Shown in pieces: positions 17,250-26,223 of a stretch of DNA of 64,000 nucleotides. Numbering within the stretch: position 1 is the stretch's first letter; every line of letters begins with the position of its first letter. The stretch is from assembly GCA_013822345.1 (NCBI GenBank), contig PNKH01000025.1, positions 1 through 64,000 of the forward strand, written 5' to 3'. Position numbers and translations under genes: made by a program. The stretch comes from Isosphaera sp. (GTDB lineage: Bacteria; Planctomycetota; Planctomycetia; Gemmatales; Gemmataceae). The notes under the pieces were generated by a model, which was given only the letters and a program-made list of their open reading frames with translations, was not told the DNA's origin and made no database searches.

Positions 17250-18191
17250 ATGACCCGCCCCGGACCCCCGGACCCGCTCGCGGTCTACCCGTGCCTCCCC
17301 GCCGGCGCGGCCGGACTCGTCGCCGCCGCCCCCGCCAAGCTCAACCTGTTCCTCGAAGTCCTCGGCAAGCGGCCCGACGGGTTCCACGCCCTCGAGTCGC
17401 TGATGGTCGCCGTCGACCTGTTCGACACCCTCGAAGTCCAACCCGGGCCGGCCGGCCGGGTCCGCCTGGACTGCGACCCGCCCGGCCTCCCGACCGGCCC
17501 CGACAACCTGGTGGTGAAGGCCGCCGTCGCCCTCCGCACCCACGTCCGCCGGCCGCAGCTCGGGGCCGATGTCCGCTTGACCAAGCGCATCCCGACGCAG
17601 GCCGGACTCGCCGGCGGGTCGGCCGACGCCGCCCTCGCCCTGCTGGCCCTGAACCGGGTCTGGAAACTGGGGCTGACACCGGCGGAACTCGCGGGTATCG
17701 CCGCGGGTGTCGGGTCGGACGTGGCCTTCTTCCTGTCCCCGCCGGCCGGGTGGTGCACCGGGCGCGGCGAGGTGGTGACCCCGGAACCGGCCGCCCGGCC
17801 CCTCGACTTCGTCCTGGTCTGCCCGCCGGTCGGGCTGGCGACGGCCGACGTGTACCGCCGCCTCGCCCCGCCGGCGGAGCCGGTCGGCGGCGACGCCCTG
17901 CGGGCGGCGGTCCGGGCGGGCGACCCGGAGGCCGTCGGCCGGCTGCTGTTCAACCGGCTGGAGGAGCCGGCGTTCGCCCTCGCCCCGGTCGTCGGCCGGA
18001 TCTGCGACCGCCTGGCCGCCGCCGGCCCGTGCGGCGCCCGGATGTCCGGCAGCGGGTCGGCGGTGTTCGCCGTCTGCCGGTCCCGCGAGCACGCACAGGC
18101 GGTGGCCGCGGCGTTCCGCGCCGCCCGCCCGGCCGACGAGCCCGTGTCCCGTGTCCTGGTCGTCCGCAGTCTTACCTCGGATCCCGCCTGA
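17250..18191 (+). CDS. ispE: 4-diphosphocytidyl-2-C-methyl-D-erythritol kinase
   Basis: The 313-aa protein is a GHMP kinase with the IspE signatures APAKLNLFLEV (residues 28-37), the ATP-binding PTQAGLAGGSADAA at 115-128 and the C-terminal MSGSGSAVFAV. It phosphorylates CDP-methylerythritol at the 2-hydroxyl in the MEP route to isoprenoids. The start at 17250 gives a 20-residue N-terminal extension before the usual start region; no ribosome-binding site decides it clearly. spoVG follows 12 nt after the stop with its own AAGGAG, so the two are probably one operon. Confidence 0.93.
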   Translation: MTRPGPPDPLAVYPCLPAGAAGLVAAAPAKLNLFLEVLGKRPDGFHALESLMVAVDLFDTLEVQPGPAGRVRLDCDPPGLPTGPDNLVVKAAVALRTHVRRPQLGADVRLTKRIPTQAGLAGGSADAALALLALNRVWKLGLTPAELAGIAAGVGSDVAFFLSPPAGWCTGRGEVVTPEPAARPLDFVLVCPPVGLATADVYRRLAPPAEPVGGDALRAAVRAGDPEAVGRLLFNRLEEPAFALAPVVGRICDRLAAAGPCGARMSGSGSAVFAVCRSREHAQAVAAAFRAARPADEPVSRVLVVRSLTSDPA

Positions 18192-18203
18192 AGGAGAACA
18201 GCG

Positions 18204-18776
18204 GTGGTCATCACGGAAGTCCGCATCAAGCTGTGCGAGGCGAACAGCGAGCGGCTGCTCGCGTTCTGCTCGGTCACCTTCGACAACGCCTTCGTCGTCC
18301 GGGACCTGAAGATCATCGAGGGGACGAAGGGGGTGTTCGTGGCGATGCCGAGCCGGAAGCTGACCGACCGGTGCGGGAAGTGCTCGAGCAAGAACCACCT
18401 GCGGGCCCGGTTCTGTAACTCGTGCGGGGCCCGGCTGGACGAGCACCGGGCGGTCCGGGACACCGACGGGCGGGCGAAGCTGCACGCCGACATCGCCCAC
18501 CCGATCCACTCCGGGGCCCGGGAGCTGGTCCAGGGGGCGGTGGTCCGGGCGTACGGGGAGGAGCGGGAGCGGTCGAAGCAGCCGGGGTACGTCTGCACCT
18601 ACGACGACTACGACTACGACACCGACGACGTGCCGGCGAGCTACGGGGCGGTGGTGGCCGAGATGGGCCGCGGGGTGAAGGCGCACGGCGGGCACCCGGC
18701 CCCGAAGGGGACCCACTTCCACACCGAGGCCCGGGCCGCCACGACCGGCGACGACTTCGCCAGCGGGCTGCGCTGA
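18204..18776 (+). CDS. spoVG: SpoVG-family protein with inserted zinc ribbon
   Basis: Residues 1-60 are a clear SpoVG fold ([42 protein letters not shown]). Between that strand and the C-terminal helix ([16 protein letters not shown]) lies an insert with two CxxC pairs (CGKC and CNSC, about 15 residues apart), a four-Cys zinc ribbon absent from the ~100-residue Firmicute proteins. A ~70-residue tail with Asp/Tyr repeats ([10 protein letters not shown]) follows. SpoVG proteins are site-specific nucleic-acid binders in Bacillus and relatives. The start is GTG at 18204, preceded 7 nt by AAGGAG. It forms a likely operon with ispE. Confidence 0.9.
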   Translation: MVITEVRIKLCEANSERLLAFCSVTFDNAFVVRDLKIIEGTKGVFVAMPSRKLTDRCGKCSSKNHLRARFCNSCGARLDEHRAVRDTDGRAKLHADIAHPIHSGARELVQGAVVRAYGEERERSKQPGYVCTYDDYDYDTDDVPASYGAVVAEMGRGVKAHGGHPAPKGTHFHTEARAATTGDDFASGLR

Positions 18777-18890
18777 CCTGGACCGCGGGCGTCCCGCCCG
18801 CTCCCGCTCCGGCGCGCCGGTGGCAACCGGACGAACCGTGGGGCACCCGGCGTCGGACAGGTGGAGCGGGCGGGACGCCCGCGGTCCAGG
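18777..18890. repeat. Inverted repeat directly after spoVG
   Basis: Perfect 26-bp arms at 18777-18802 (starting CCTGGACCGCGGGCGTCCCG) and 18865-18890, enclosing 62 nt. The left arm starts at the first base after the spoVG stop codon. The central part carries no obvious gene. A run of A's follows on the plus strand, so a U-tract would exist only for minus-strand transcripts. Confidence 0.85.
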
Positions 18891-18984
18891 AAAACAGAAC
18901 GCCCCGGGGTCACCCCCGGGGCCTCTGTGCGCGTCGCAGCCGGTCTACTTCCCATCCTGGGGCGCGGAAGGCTCACGGCACCGC

Positions 18985-19069
18985 CGGGCAGGGCCTGCCC
19001 AAGCATGCTGCGGAACCACGACCCGCGGGGTTGAGCCAGGCCGCAGCATGCTTGGGCAGGCCCTGCCCG
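18985..19069. repeat. 29-bp inverted repeat (GGGCAGGGCCTGCCCAAGC)
   Basis: Perfect 29-nt arms (18985-19013 and 19041-19069) around a 27-nt centre. Each arm also contains an internal short palindrome (GGGCAGGCCCTGCCC-like), so a cruciform or branched hairpin is possible. It lies mid-gap rather than beside a stop codon, unlike most repeats of the window. Confidence 0.88.
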
Positions 19070-19211
19070 TTAGCGGTGCTGGAACAGCCTTCCCCGCGGC
19101 GGATCGCTGGGCATTCGCTCGGACGACGCAACATCGTCCGGTCGCAGAGCGACGAGCTAGACCCACAACGCCGCGACGAGCGGTGTCGTTCTACCCCGCC
19201 CCGGCCGGCGG

Positions 19212-19217
19212 TACAAT
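19212..19217 (+). promoter_or_regulatory. Candidate -10 box for the HAD gene
   Basis: TACAAT lies 26 nt upstream of the ATG at 19243. Confidence 0.45.
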
Positions 19218-19242
19218 ACCCCGCACCCCGGGGGCCAGGCCG

Positions 19243-19878
19243 ATGCCGTACCGGCTCGTCGTGTTCGACTTCGACGGCACCCTCGCCGACTCCCTCCCGG
19301 CCACCGTCGAGATCTTCAACCGGCTCGCCGCCGACCTCGGGCACCGGCCGGTCGAGGACGTGGCCGCCGCCCGGGCCATGACCACCCGCCAGTTCCTCCG
19401 CCACCACCGCATCTCCCTGTGGCGGCTGCCGCGCCTCGTCCGCCGGTTCCACGCCGCGGCCGCCGAGCGGGCCGACCACCTCCGCCTCTTCCCCGGCCTC
19501 CCCGACGCCCTCGCCGCCCTCCGCGCCGGCGGGGCGCGACTCGGCATTCTCTCCTCGAACCGCGAGGACACCATCCGCCGGTGCCTGCGGGCGAACGGGG
19601 TCGAGGGGCTGTTCGGGTTCGTGGTCGGGTACCCGAAGCTGTTCGGCAAGGGGAAGGCGCTGCGGCGGCTGGTCCGGGCGGAGCGGGTGCCGGCGGCCGA
19701 GGTGGTGTACGTCGGGGACGAGGTGCGGGACGTGGAGGCGGCCCGGAAGGCCGGGGTTGCGGCGGCCGCAGTCACCTGGGGGTTCCACGCCGACGGCATC
19801 CTCCGCGACAGCCGGCCGGACCTGGTCGTGGCCGCAGCGGGCGAGCTGGCGGCGGCCCTCACGTCGCGGGCTTCTTGA
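19243..19878 (+). CDS. HAD-superfamily phosphatase (Gph-like)
   Basis: The 211-aa protein has the four HAD motifs: DFDGTLADS (residues 9-17), LSSN in motif II, a Lys in FGKGKALRR, and [14 protein letters not shown] as motif III/IV. The cap is a small helical insertion after motif I. It resembles phosphoglycolate-phosphatase/PpaX-type proteins, but the substrate cannot be deduced. The start follows the TACAAT box closely. Its last 20 bp overlap the 3' end of the convergent pdxJ gene, an unusual arrangement in a window where other convergent pairs are separated by stem-loops. Confidence 0.9.
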   Translation: MPYRLVVFDFDGTLADSLPATVEIFNRLAADLGHRPVEDVAAARAMTTRQFLRHHRISLWRLPRLVRRFHAAAAERADHLRLFPGLPDALAALRAGGARLGILSSNREDTIRRCLRANGVEGLFGFVVGYPKLFGKGKALRRLVRAERVPAAEVVYVGDEVRDVEAARKAGVAAAAVTWGFHADGILRDSRPDLVVAAAGELAAALTSRAS

Positions 19879-20605
19879 CCAACGGGTAATGTTCCGTCAT
19901 CGCCGCCTTCATCTCCCGGACGGCCCGCTCCATCCCGACCAGCACCGCCCGCGACACGATGCTGTGCCCGATGTTCAACTCCTCCACCCCGGCGATCCGC
20001 ACCACCGGCTGGACGTTCCAGTAGTTCAGCCCGTGCCCCATGTGAACGTGCAACCCGAGTCCGACCGCGTGGGCGGTCGCCGCCCGCAGCTTCTCCAACT
20101 CCCGCCCGACCGCGTCGGCCCCGACCGCCTCGGAATAGCTCGCCGTCTGGAACTCGACCGCGTCGGCCCCGGCCGCCCGGCTCGCGTCCGCCTGGCCGGG
20201 GTCCGGGTCGATGAACAGCGAGACGTGAATCCCCGCGGCCTTCAGCCGCCCGACCGCCGGCCGGACCGTCGCCGCGTTCCCGGCCACGTCGAGGCCGCCC
20301 TCGGTGGTCAGCTCCTGCCGCTTCTCCGGGACGAGCGTGGCCTCGTCCGGCTTCACCTTCAGGGCGATCGCGAGGATCTCGTCGGCGGTCGCCATCTCCA
20401 GGTTCAGCCGGGTGGTGACCGTCTCGCGGAGGACGTACACGTCCCGGTCCTGGATGTGCCGGCGGTCCTCGCGGAGGTGGACGGTGATCCCGTCGGCCCC
20501 GCCGAGGGTGGCCAGGACGGCGGCCGCGACCGGGTCCGGCTCGTTCGCCCGGCGGGCCTGGCGGACGGTCGCGACGTGGTCGACGTTCACCCCGAGGCGG
20601 ATCAT
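19859..20605 (-). CDS. pdxJ: Pyridoxine 5'-phosphate synthase
   Basis: The 248-aa TIM-barrel protein has the PdxJ signatures [16 protein letters not shown] at the N-terminus, [16 protein letters not shown] (residues 36-51), EFQT and the C-terminal [15 protein letters not shown]. It condenses 1-deoxyxylulose 5-phosphate with 3-amino-2-oxopropyl phosphate in the de novo vitamin B6 pathway. His, Glu and Arg residues of the active site are all present. The start at 20605 matches the family N-terminus. Its 3' end overlaps the convergent HAD gene by 20 bp, and an imperfect inverted repeat lies just upstream. Confidence 0.96.
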   Translation of the reverse strand: MIRLGVNVDHVATVRQARRANEPDPVAAAVLATLGGADGITVHLREDRRHIQDRDVYVLRETVTTRLNLEMATADEILAIALKVKPDEATLVPEKRQELTTEGGLDVAGNAATVRPAVGRLKAAGIHVSLFIDPDPGQADASRAAGADAVEFQTASYSEAVGADAVGRELEKLRAATAHAVGLGLHVHMGHGLNYWNVQPVVRIAGVEELNIGHSIVSRAVLVGMERAVREMKAAMTEHYPLVKKPAT

Positions 20606-20612
20606 GGGCGCT

Positions 20613-20729
20613 CCGTAGGGTGGGCCGAGCCGGCGTTTCGCCGGCGAGTCCCACCTCCTTCGCCGGGCGGTGGGACTATCAGGGCGGTGGGACTCGGCCG
20701 CAGAGCCGGCCTCGGCCCCCACCCTACGG
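20613..20729. repeat. Inverted repeat, GTAGGGTGGGCCGAGC family
   Basis: Imperfect arms at 20613-20634 and 20705-20729 (CCGTAGGGTGGGCCGAG... and complement) with an internal GGTGGGACT direct repeat. It ends 5 nt from the stop of the minus-strand membrane gene. The same family occurs at 54743-54837. Confidence 0.8.
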
Positions 20730-20733
20730 CCGG

Positions 20734-21333
20734 TCACCGGGCGTACCGGTTCATGTAGTCGAGGACCTCGCGGTACCGGACGGTCTCGCGGGTCAGGACC
20801 TTGTACCCGACGACCCCGAGGACGACGGCCAGGACCCGCTCCAGGACCGGGCCGACGAACCAGAACGGCATCCAGACCGAGAACAGGAAGTAGTTGAACA
20901 CGAGCAGCCCGAGGATCGCCGGGATCACGAACTGGGCGGTCCGGGTGAGGCGGTAGCGGGGGTCGAGGTACATCCGGGCGATGAGCCGGACCTCGGCGAA
21001 GAACTGGGTCAGGAACCACCGGCGGGTGGCGGGGTCGGCCGGCGGCTTGGGCGGGTGGAGGACGGCCCCGTTCGGCGGCGGCGGGGGGACCGGGGCGGAT
21101 GGGGCGGGGGTGTCCAGGACCAGCACGCGGTCGGCTCCGGGTTGGGCCAGCGGGCGGGGGTCGTCGGCGTAGGCGGTGAGCTTCGCGATCACCCGGTCGG
21201 CGACCGCGTCCTCGTCCGGCGGCGGGGGCGGCCGCTCGGCGACCGCGGTCTCGAGCCGGCGGACGCGGACCTCCAGGTCCGCGAGGCGGTCCGGGGCCGG
21301 GTCGGCGGGCGGGGCGTCGGTCGGGCCGGTCAT
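20734..21333 (-). CDS. Membrane protein with N-terminal coiled coil (199 aa)
   Basis: The N-terminus is hydrophilic with a short coiled-coil segment ([15 protein letters not shown], residues 17-31) and Pro-rich linkers. Residues ~105-130 hold an amphipathic stretch ([19 protein letters not shown]), and two hydrophobic helices follow at about 135-155 and 160-178. I do not recognise a family. The topology suggests a cytoplasmic domain tethered to the membrane. It has no obvious operon partner. Confidence 0.7.
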   Translation of the reverse strand: MTGPTDAPPADPAPDRLADLEVRVRRLETAVAERPPPPPDEDAVADRVIAKLTAYADDPRPLAQPGADRVLVLDTPAPSAPVPPPPPNGAVLHPPKPPADPATRRWFLTQFFAEVRLIARMYLDPRYRLTRTAQFVIPAILGLLVFNYFLFSVWMPFWFVGPVLERVLAVVLGVVGYKVLTRETVRYREVLDYMNRYAR

Positions 21334-21418
21334 GCCCGGTCCTCGGGGCGGCGGTCTCCCACAGGTTAACTAGCAACGGGAATGCCACAAGCCCAGCCGG
21401 GCCCGCGGCCGGTCGTAC

Positions 21419-21467
21419 CACAACCGTCCCCGGTTGTGCACAGGGGGCACAACCGGGGACGGTTGTG
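21419..21467. repeat. 20-bp inverted repeat (CACAACCGTCCCCGGTTGTG)
   Basis: Arms at 21419-21438 and 21448-21467 are perfect complements, and each arm is itself nearly palindromic (CACAACCG..CGGTTGTG). It lies in the divergent gap between the membrane gene and the DUF2007 gene, upstream of both, so it could hold an operator as well as a structural repeat. Confidence 0.8.
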
Positions 21468-21487
21468 CTACGGACGGACGGGCCGGA

Positions 21488-21493
21488 TAGAAT
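21488..21493 (+). promoter_or_regulatory. Candidate -10 box for the DUF2007 gene
   Basis: TAGAAT lies 35 nt before the ATG at 21528, just downstream of the inverted repeat. Confidence 0.4.
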
Positions 21494-21527
21494 GGGCGAC
21501 ACCTCGCCCCCCGACGGAGGACAGCCG

Positions 21528-21794
21528 ATGACCCGCGACCCGGACGACGTGGTGAGGGTGTACGCCGGCCCGCTGGTGGAGGTGGAGGCGTACCAGCAGG
21601 TGCTGACCGAGGCCGGGATCGAGAGCAAGGTGGTCGGGACGGACCTGGGGGCGAGCTTCGGCAGCGCGATCCCGGACTCGATCGAGCTGTGGGTCCACCA
21701 GGGGGACCTGGAGAAGGCGGTGGCGGCCGTCAAGGCCCACGACGAGGAGCGGGCCCGGCGGCACCACGGGCACGGTCACCCGCCGGGCGGGTGA
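21528..21794 (+). CDS. DUF2007-like small protein (88 aa)
   Basis: The pattern [20 protein letters not shown], then [11 protein letters not shown] and a late [18 protein letters not shown] matches the DUF2007 family, a small alpha/beta fold of unknown, possibly signalling, function. A His-rich tail (RRHHGHGH) ends the protein and might bind metal. The start at 21528 follows CGGAGG. The gene is convergent with HU and separated from it by a family B hairpin. Confidence 0.75.
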   Translation: MTRDPDDVVRVYAGPLVEVEAYQQVLTEAGIESKVVGTDLGASFGSAIPDSIELWVHQGDLEKAVAAVKAHDEERARRHHGHGHPPGG

Positions 21795-21799
21795 GGCGG

Positions 21800-21869
21800 C
21801 CGGCGAGCCGGGAGCGTGAGCGACCGGAGGGGTGGACGCCTCCGGTCGCTCACGCTCCCGGCTCGCCGG
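21800..21869. repeat. Family B inverted repeat between convergent genes
   Basis: Perfect 31-bp arms (21800-21830, 21839-21869) with an 8-nt loop, between the stop of the DUF2007 gene (6 nt) and the stop of HU (7 nt). It is well placed as a bidirectional 3' structure. Confidence 0.92.
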
Positions 21870-21875
21870 GTCTGG

Positions 21876-22226
21876 TCACTTCAGGGCGTCCTTCAGGGCC
21901 TTGACCGGCCGCAGCTTGACCTGGTTGTACGCCGGCTTGTCCTTGGTCAGGTACTCGGCCCCGGTCAGCCGGTTGATCTTCTTCTCCCCGCCCTTGACCG
22001 CCGGCTTGCGGGTGACGGTGACCCGGCACAGCCCGGGGATCACGAACTTCCCCGGCCCCTTCGTGCTGACCTCCTGCTGGACCACCGCGATCAACTCCTC
22101 CATGACGGCGTCCACCTGCTTCTTGGTGACGCCGGCCTTCTCGGCCAGGTGGGCGACGAGGGCGGACTTGGTCATCGCCTTCTTGCTGCCGGCCTTCTTC
22201 GCCGGCGCCTTAGCGGCCTTGGCCAT
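21876..22226 (-). CDS. hup: HU-family DNA-binding protein with Lys/Ala-rich N-terminus
   Basis: Residues 18-116 form the HU/IHF fold: MTKSALVAHLAEKAGVTKKQ, the KGPGKFVIPGLCRVTVT beta region and a basic arm. The arm is longer than usual and lacks the standard RNP tip, as in HU variants of planctomycetes. A 17-residue N-terminal extension is made of Lys and Ala (AKAAKAPAKKAGSKKA), reminiscent of histone H1-like tails. It should compact or bend DNA. Expression is probably strong: a TTGACA-18-TAGTTT promoter lies upstream and GGAG precedes the start. Confidence 0.93.
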   Translation of the reverse strand: MAKAAKAPAKKAGSKKAMTKSALVAHLAEKAGVTKKQVDAVMEELIAVVQQEVSTKGPGKFVIPGLCRVTVTRKPAVKGGEKKINRLTGAEYLTKDKPAYNQVKLRPVKALKDALK

Positions 22227-22265
22227 GAGCGGGACTCCGGGTGGGTGGGGTGCGGAACTGCCAGA

Positions 22266-22295
22266 AAACTAAGGAGTTTCCGGGGCGGTTGTCAA
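22266..22295 (-). promoter_or_regulatory. Sigma70-type promoter of the HU gene
   Basis: On the minus strand TTGACA (22295-22290) is followed after 18 nt by TAGTTT (22271-22266), about 40 nt before the HU start. It is the only full consensus -35 seen in the window, fitting a highly expressed nucleoid protein. Confidence 0.75.
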
Positions 22296-22445
22296 CGCGA
22301 CAACGTCGTTTCCCTGGAAATATCACGCTTTTCCCGCCCCGCGGGCCCCGGTCAAGTCGTTTCCCCCCCGGTTTCCAGGGGTTTCCGCCGGCACACGCGG
22401 CACACCCGGCACCCCCGCGCGGTGCCGGCCGCCCGGCCGACTTCG

Positions 22446-22451
22446 TATCAT
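22446..22451 (+). promoter_or_regulatory. Candidate -10 box for transketolase
   Basis: TATCAT lies 42 nt before the ATG at 22493, in the divergent region shared with HU. Confidence 0.4.
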
Positions 22452-22492
22452 CGTCCGGGACCGGCACCCCACACCTTCCGAGGCACCACGTC

Positions 22493-24553
22493 ATGGGCGA
22501 AGCCGCGCACCCGTTCACCCCGACCGACGCCCTGTGCGTCAACACCATCCGCACCCTGGCGATGGACGCGGTCCAGAAGGCCAACTCCGGCCACCCCGGG
22601 GCCCCGATGGGCCTCGCCCCGGTCGCGTACACCCTCTGGAACCGGTTCCTCACCTACGACCCGGCCGACCCGATGTGGCCGAACCGCGACCGGTTCGTCC
22701 TGTCCAACGGCCACGCGTCGATGCTCCTCTACTCCCTCATCCACCTCGCCGGCATCCGGAACGTCGACCACCACGGGAAGGTCCTGGACGAGCCGTCCCT
22801 GCCGATGGACGAGCTGAAGCGGTTCCGCCAGCTCCACAGCAAGACCCCCGGCCACCCGGAGAACGAGCTGACCGCCGGGGTGGAGACGACCACCGGCCCG
22901 CTCGGCCAGGGGATCGGCAACGCCGTCGGCATGGCCATCGCCCAGAAGTGGCGGGCCGCCCACTACGGCCGGCCCGGGTTCGAGGCCCTGTTCGACCACC
23001 GGGTGTACGTGATCTGCGGCGACGGGTGCATGATGGAGGGGGTGGCGAGCGAGGCGGCGTCGCTCGCCGGGCACCTCCGGCTGAACAACCTGTGCCTGAT
23101 CTACGACGACAACACCATCACCATCGACGGGCACACCGACCTGGCGTTCTCCGAGGACGTGGCCGCCCGGTACGCCGCCTACGGGTGGCACATCCTGCGG
23201 GTGGACGACGGGAACGACACGGCCGGGATGGCGAAGGCGCTCGAAACCGCGAAGGCGGTCACCGACCGGCCGACGCTGGTCGTCCAGAAGACGGTGATCG
23301 GGTACGGGGCGCCGAACAAGGCGAACACCCACAGCGCGCACGGGGAGCCGCTCGGGGCCGACGAGATCAAGCTGGCGAAGAAGGCCTACGGGTGGCCGGA
23401 GGACGCCCAGTTCCTGGTCCCGGACGGCGTCTACGACCACTTCAAGGGCGGCATCGGGAAGCGCGGGGCGGACGCCCGTGCGGCGTGGCAGAAGCGGTAC
23501 GACGAGTACCGGAAGACGTTCCCGGAGCTGGCCGCCGAGCTGGACGCGATGGAGCGGCGGGAGCTGCCGGCCGGGTGGGAGAAGGCGGTCCCGACGTTCC
23601 CGGCGGACGCCAAGGGCCTGGCCACCCGGGACAGCTCCGGGCAGGTGCTGAACGCGATCGCCAAGGCGGTCCCGTGGGTCGTCGGCGGGGCGGCCGACCT
23701 GAACCCGAGCACCAAGACGTTCCTGAAGGGCGAGGGGGTGTTCAAGGCCGGCAACCCGGGCGGGCGGAACATCCACTTCGGGGTCCGGGAGCACGGGATG
23801 GGGGCGGCCCTGAACGGGATGGTGCTGTCCAAGCTCCGCGGGTACGCGTCCGGGTTCCTGATCTTCTCCGACTACGGCCGGCCGTCGATCCGGCTGGCGG
23901 CGGTGATGCACGTCCCGCCGCTGTACGTGTTCACCCACGACTCGATCGGGGTCGGGGAGGACGGGCCGACGCACCAGCCGGTCGAGCAGATCATGTCTCT
24001 GCGGGCGATCCCGGGGGCGGTGGTGATCCGCCCGGCCGACGCGAACGAGGTGGCCGAGGCGTACAAGGTGGCCCTGACCGAGAAGCACGCCCCGGTCATC
24101 CTGGCGATGACCCGGCAGGCGGTGCCGACGCTCGACCGGACCAGGTTCGCCCCGGCGTCGAACCTGGCGAAGGGCGGGTACGCGCTGAACGACGTACCGA
24201 GCCCGGACATCATCCTGATCGGCACCGGGAGCGAGGTGTCGCTGTGCGTGGAGGCGGCGGAGAAGCTGGCCGCCGACGGGGTGAGGGCCCGGGTGGTGAG
24301 CCTGCCGAGCTGGGAGCTGTTCGACCGGCAGCCGCCGGAGTACCGGGAGTCGGTGCTGCCGGCGAGGGTGACGGCCCGGGTGTGCGTGGAGGCGGGGGCG
24401 GCGTTCGGGTGGGAGCGGTTCGCCGGGCCGACCGGCGCGGTCATCGGGATGCGGTCGTTCGGGGCGTCGGCCCCGATCAAGGACGTGTACAAGCACTTCG
24501 GGTTCACGACCGACGCGGTCCTCACCGCGGCGCGGAAGCAGCTCGGGAAGTGA
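22493..24553 (+). CDS. tkt: Transketolase
   Basis: The 686-aa enzyme carries the transketolase motifs in order: [17 protein letters not shown] near residue 23, the TPP motif [19 protein letters not shown]...[15 protein letters not shown] and [15 protein letters not shown] in the second domain, and a C-terminal domain with [15 protein letters not shown]. It transfers two-carbon ketol units in the non-oxidative pentose phosphate pathway; rpiB at 33.6 kb supplies another step. The start at 22493 is chosen because the family N-terminus begins there. A family A stem-loop follows the stop by 14 nt. Confidence 0.96.
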   Translation: MGEAAHPFTPTDALCVNTIRTLAMDAVQKANSGHPGAPMGLAPVAYTLWNRFLTYDPADPMWPNRDRFVLSNGHASMLLYSLIHLAGIRNVDHHGKVLDEPSLPMDELKRFRQLHSKTPGHPENELTAGVETTTGPLGQGIGNAVGMAIAQKWRAAHYGRPGFEALFDHRVYVICGDGCMMEGVASEAASLAGHLRLNNLCLIYDDNTITIDGHTDLAFSEDVAARYAAYGWHILRVDDGNDTAGMAKALETAKAVTDRPTLVVQKTVIGYGAPNKANTHSAHGEPLGADEIKLAKKAYGWPEDAQFLVPDGVYDHFKGGIGKRGADARAAWQKRYDEYRKTFPELAAELDAMERRELPAGWEKAVPTFPADAKGLATRDSSGQVLNAIAKAVPWVVGGAADLNPSTKTFLKGEGVFKAGNPGGRNIHFGVREHGMGAALNGMVLSKLRGYASGFLIFSDYGRPSIRLAAVMHVPPLYVFTHDSIGVGEDGPTHQPVEQIMSLRAIPGAVVIRPADANEVAEAYKVALTEKHAPVILAMTRQAVPTLDRTRFAPASNLAKGGYALNDVPSPDIILIGTGSEVSLCVEAAEKLAADGVRARVVSLPSWELFDRQPPEYRESVLPARVTARVCVEAGAAFGWERFAGPTGAVIGMRSFGASAPIKDVYKHFGFTTDAVLTAARKQLGK

Positions 24554-24566
24554 GACCCGCTCGGGT

Positions 24567-24613
24567 CGCCGCTTGCGGCGTTGCGGGCGCCGCCCGCAAC
24601 GCCGCAAGCGGCG
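24567..24613. repeat. Family A stem-loop between convergent genes
   Basis: Perfect 23-bp arms (24567-24589, 24591-24613) with a 1-nt loop, 14 nt after the transketolase stop and 8 nt from the stop of the convergent cytochrome-like gene. Confidence 0.92.
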
Positions 24614-24620
24614 AAGGGTG

Positions 24621-25043
24621 TCACTTGTGGGCCTTGTGGCACCCGCCGCAGGACCCGCTGATCGCCCCGAGGGCCTTGTTGGCGGCGGCCGCGTCCTTCT
24701 TCTCGACCGCGGCGAGCACCGCCTTGGTGTTGGACGCGTACTTCTCGCACAGCTCCTTCCACGACTTGTCGTCGCCCTTCGGCGGCTTGTTCTTGCCGAG
24801 GGCCTCGCCGAACGCGTTCAGCAGCTTCGCGTGGGTGCCGGCGTCCTCCCACTTCTCGCCCTTCACCTCGGCCTTGATCTGGGCCAGGTAGTTGTCCGTC
24901 GCCTTGTGCCCCTTCTGCATGATCTCCTTGATGTCGGGGAGCTTCTCGTCCTTCTTGTCCTGCCCGCCCGCCCCGGAGGCGGTCAGCACCGCCGCCACCC
25001 CGAGGGCGGCCGTCAGGCCCCGCCGGATCGTCTTCCGCGCCAT
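24621..25043 (-). CDS. Exported cytochrome c-like protein with C-terminal haem motif
   Basis: The 140-aa protein has a signal peptide (residues 1-27), a helical body and a single CxxCH haem motif (CGGCHKAHK) at the very C-terminus. Haem attachment close to the end of a four-helix protein is typical of class II cytochromes such as cytochrome c'. It would sit in the periplasm and carry electrons or bind small ligands. The start at 25043 gives a normal signal peptide with twin Arg (RKTIRRG). No maturation genes are nearby. Confidence 0.85.
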   Translation of the reverse strand: MARKTIRRGLTAALGVAAVLTASGAGGQDKKDEKLPDIKEIMQKGHKATDNYLAQIKAEVKGEKWEDAGTHAKLLNAFGEALGKNKPPKGDDKSWKELCEKYASNTKAVLAAVEKKDAAAANKALGAISGSCGGCHKAHK

Positions 25044-25223
25044 CGCAGCGTTCTCCCTTCCACAACACGCCCCGGCCCGCGCGGACGACCGTCGTCCGCC
25101 GGGCACGGGGTTCGGTTCGGGTTCGGTTCCGGCGGGATGCGCCCCGCCGCCGGTGGAGACGCGGGCCGTCCGGTGGGTATTCAACGGAAACCGGACCGGC
25201 GGCCGGGGCACGGTCCGACGCCC

Positions 25224-25979
25224 TCACCCGCGGCCGACGAACGGCATCCGGGTGGCCATCACCGTCAGGAACAGGACGTTCGCGCCCGGCGGCAGGCCGG
25301 CCATGTAGACCACCGCATTGGCGACGCACTCCACGTCCATCGTCGGCTCGGGGGCGACCGACCCGTCCGCCTGAGGAACCCCGCCGGCCATCCGGGCGGT
25401 CATCTCGGTCGCCGCGTTCCCGATGTCGATCTGCCCGCAGGCGATGTCGTACCCCCGGCCGTCGAGGGCGGTGGCCTTGGTCAGCCCGGTGACCGCGTGC
25501 TTGGCGGCGGTGTACGGGGCCGAGTTCGGCCGCGGGGCGTGGGCCGAGATCGACCCGTTGTTGATGATCCGACCGCCGCGCGGGGCCTGGCCCTTCATCT
25601 GCCGGAACGCCGCCTGGGTGCAGAGGAACGCCCCGGTCAGGTTCACGTCGACGACCGCCCGCCACTGTTCGAACGTCAGGTCTTCGAGCGGCACCGGCGG
25701 GGCGCCGACCCCGGCGTTGTTGAACAGGAGGTCGAGCCGGCCAAAGGTGCTGACGGTGCGGTCGAACAGTTGGCGGACGGAGTCGGGGTCGGTCACGTCG
25801 GCGGGGACCGGCAGGACCGGCGAGCCGGGCGGGGCGAGGGCGGTGGTGGCCGCGAGGGCATCGGGGCGGCGGCCGGCGAGGGCGACCGCCCACCCGTCGC
25901 GGACCAGGGCCAGGGCGACCGCCCGGCCGATGCCGGACCCGGCCCCGGTGACCAGCGCGACCTTCGGGGCGGGCGGCAT
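25224..25979 (-). CDS. Short-chain dehydrogenase/reductase
   Basis: The 251-aa protein shows the classical SDR pattern: nucleotide-binding TGAGSGIG (residues 12-19), NNAG in [11 protein letters not shown], catalytic Ser in NNGSIS and YTAAK for the Tyr-Lys pair. An Arg after the first strand (AGRRPD) suggests NADP preference. The substrate is unknown. The start at 25979 places the Rossmann motif at the usual distance; the frame is open 19 codons further but that part lies in repeat-like sequence. The composite repeat at 26020-26190 lies directly upstream. Confidence 0.93.
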   Translation of the reverse strand: MPPAPKVALVTGAGSGIGRAVALALVRDGWAVALAGRRPDALAATTALAPPGSPVLPVPADVTDPDSVRQLFDRTVSTFGRLDLLFNNAGVGAPPVPLEDLTFEQWRAVVDVNLTGAFLCTQAAFRQMKGQAPRGGRIINNGSISAHAPRPNSAPYTAAKHAVTGLTKATALDGRGYDIACGQIDIGNAATEMTARMAGGVPQADGSVAPEPTMDVECVANAVVYMAGLPPGANVLFLTVMATRMPFVGRG

Positions 25980-26019
25980 GCGGGGCTCTCGGGATGGATG
26001 ACGCTGCCGACGGTCTCGG

Positions 26020-26190
26020 CAGGTGGTGCCCCTCACCCGCCGGCGAAGCGCCGGCGACCTCTCCCCAGCGGGGAGAGGTGGGGGTGGTTGACCGACCGGG
26101 TCGCTGAGGGGGAGCGCCGAGGCCCCACCTCTCCCCGCTGGGGAGAGGTCGGTCCGGCGCTTCGCCGGGCCGGGTGAGGGGCACCACCTG
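26020..26190. repeat. Composite inverted element H, copy 1
   Basis: Outer arms CAGGTGGTGCCCCTCACCCG (26020-26039) and complement (26171-26190) are perfect. Inside are two oppositely oriented blocks CGACCTCTCCCCAGCGGGGA and complement, each with its own GGGGAGAGG palindrome. Two further copies share this plan at 31782-31933 and 47340-47528. No gene is carried; it looks like a non-autonomous dispersed element. Confidence 0.85.
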
Positions 26191-26223
26191 CGGAGGAACC
26201 CGGCGGCGTCGCCCCGACCCGTC

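Larger units (their letters stand above)
18891..19242. other. Gene-free stretch holding a second inverted repeat
   Basis: I see no credible gene here; open frames are shadows of GC-rich sequence. It contains the 29-bp inverted repeat at 18985-19069 and the TACAAT box at 19212 for the HAD gene. The composition between is slightly lower in GC than the genes. Confidence 0.7.

Noticed and set aside
18820-19242. N-terminal extension of the HAD phosphatase
   Set aside because: The extra codons come from inverted-repeat sequence, and a TACAAT box lies between them and the start at 19243.
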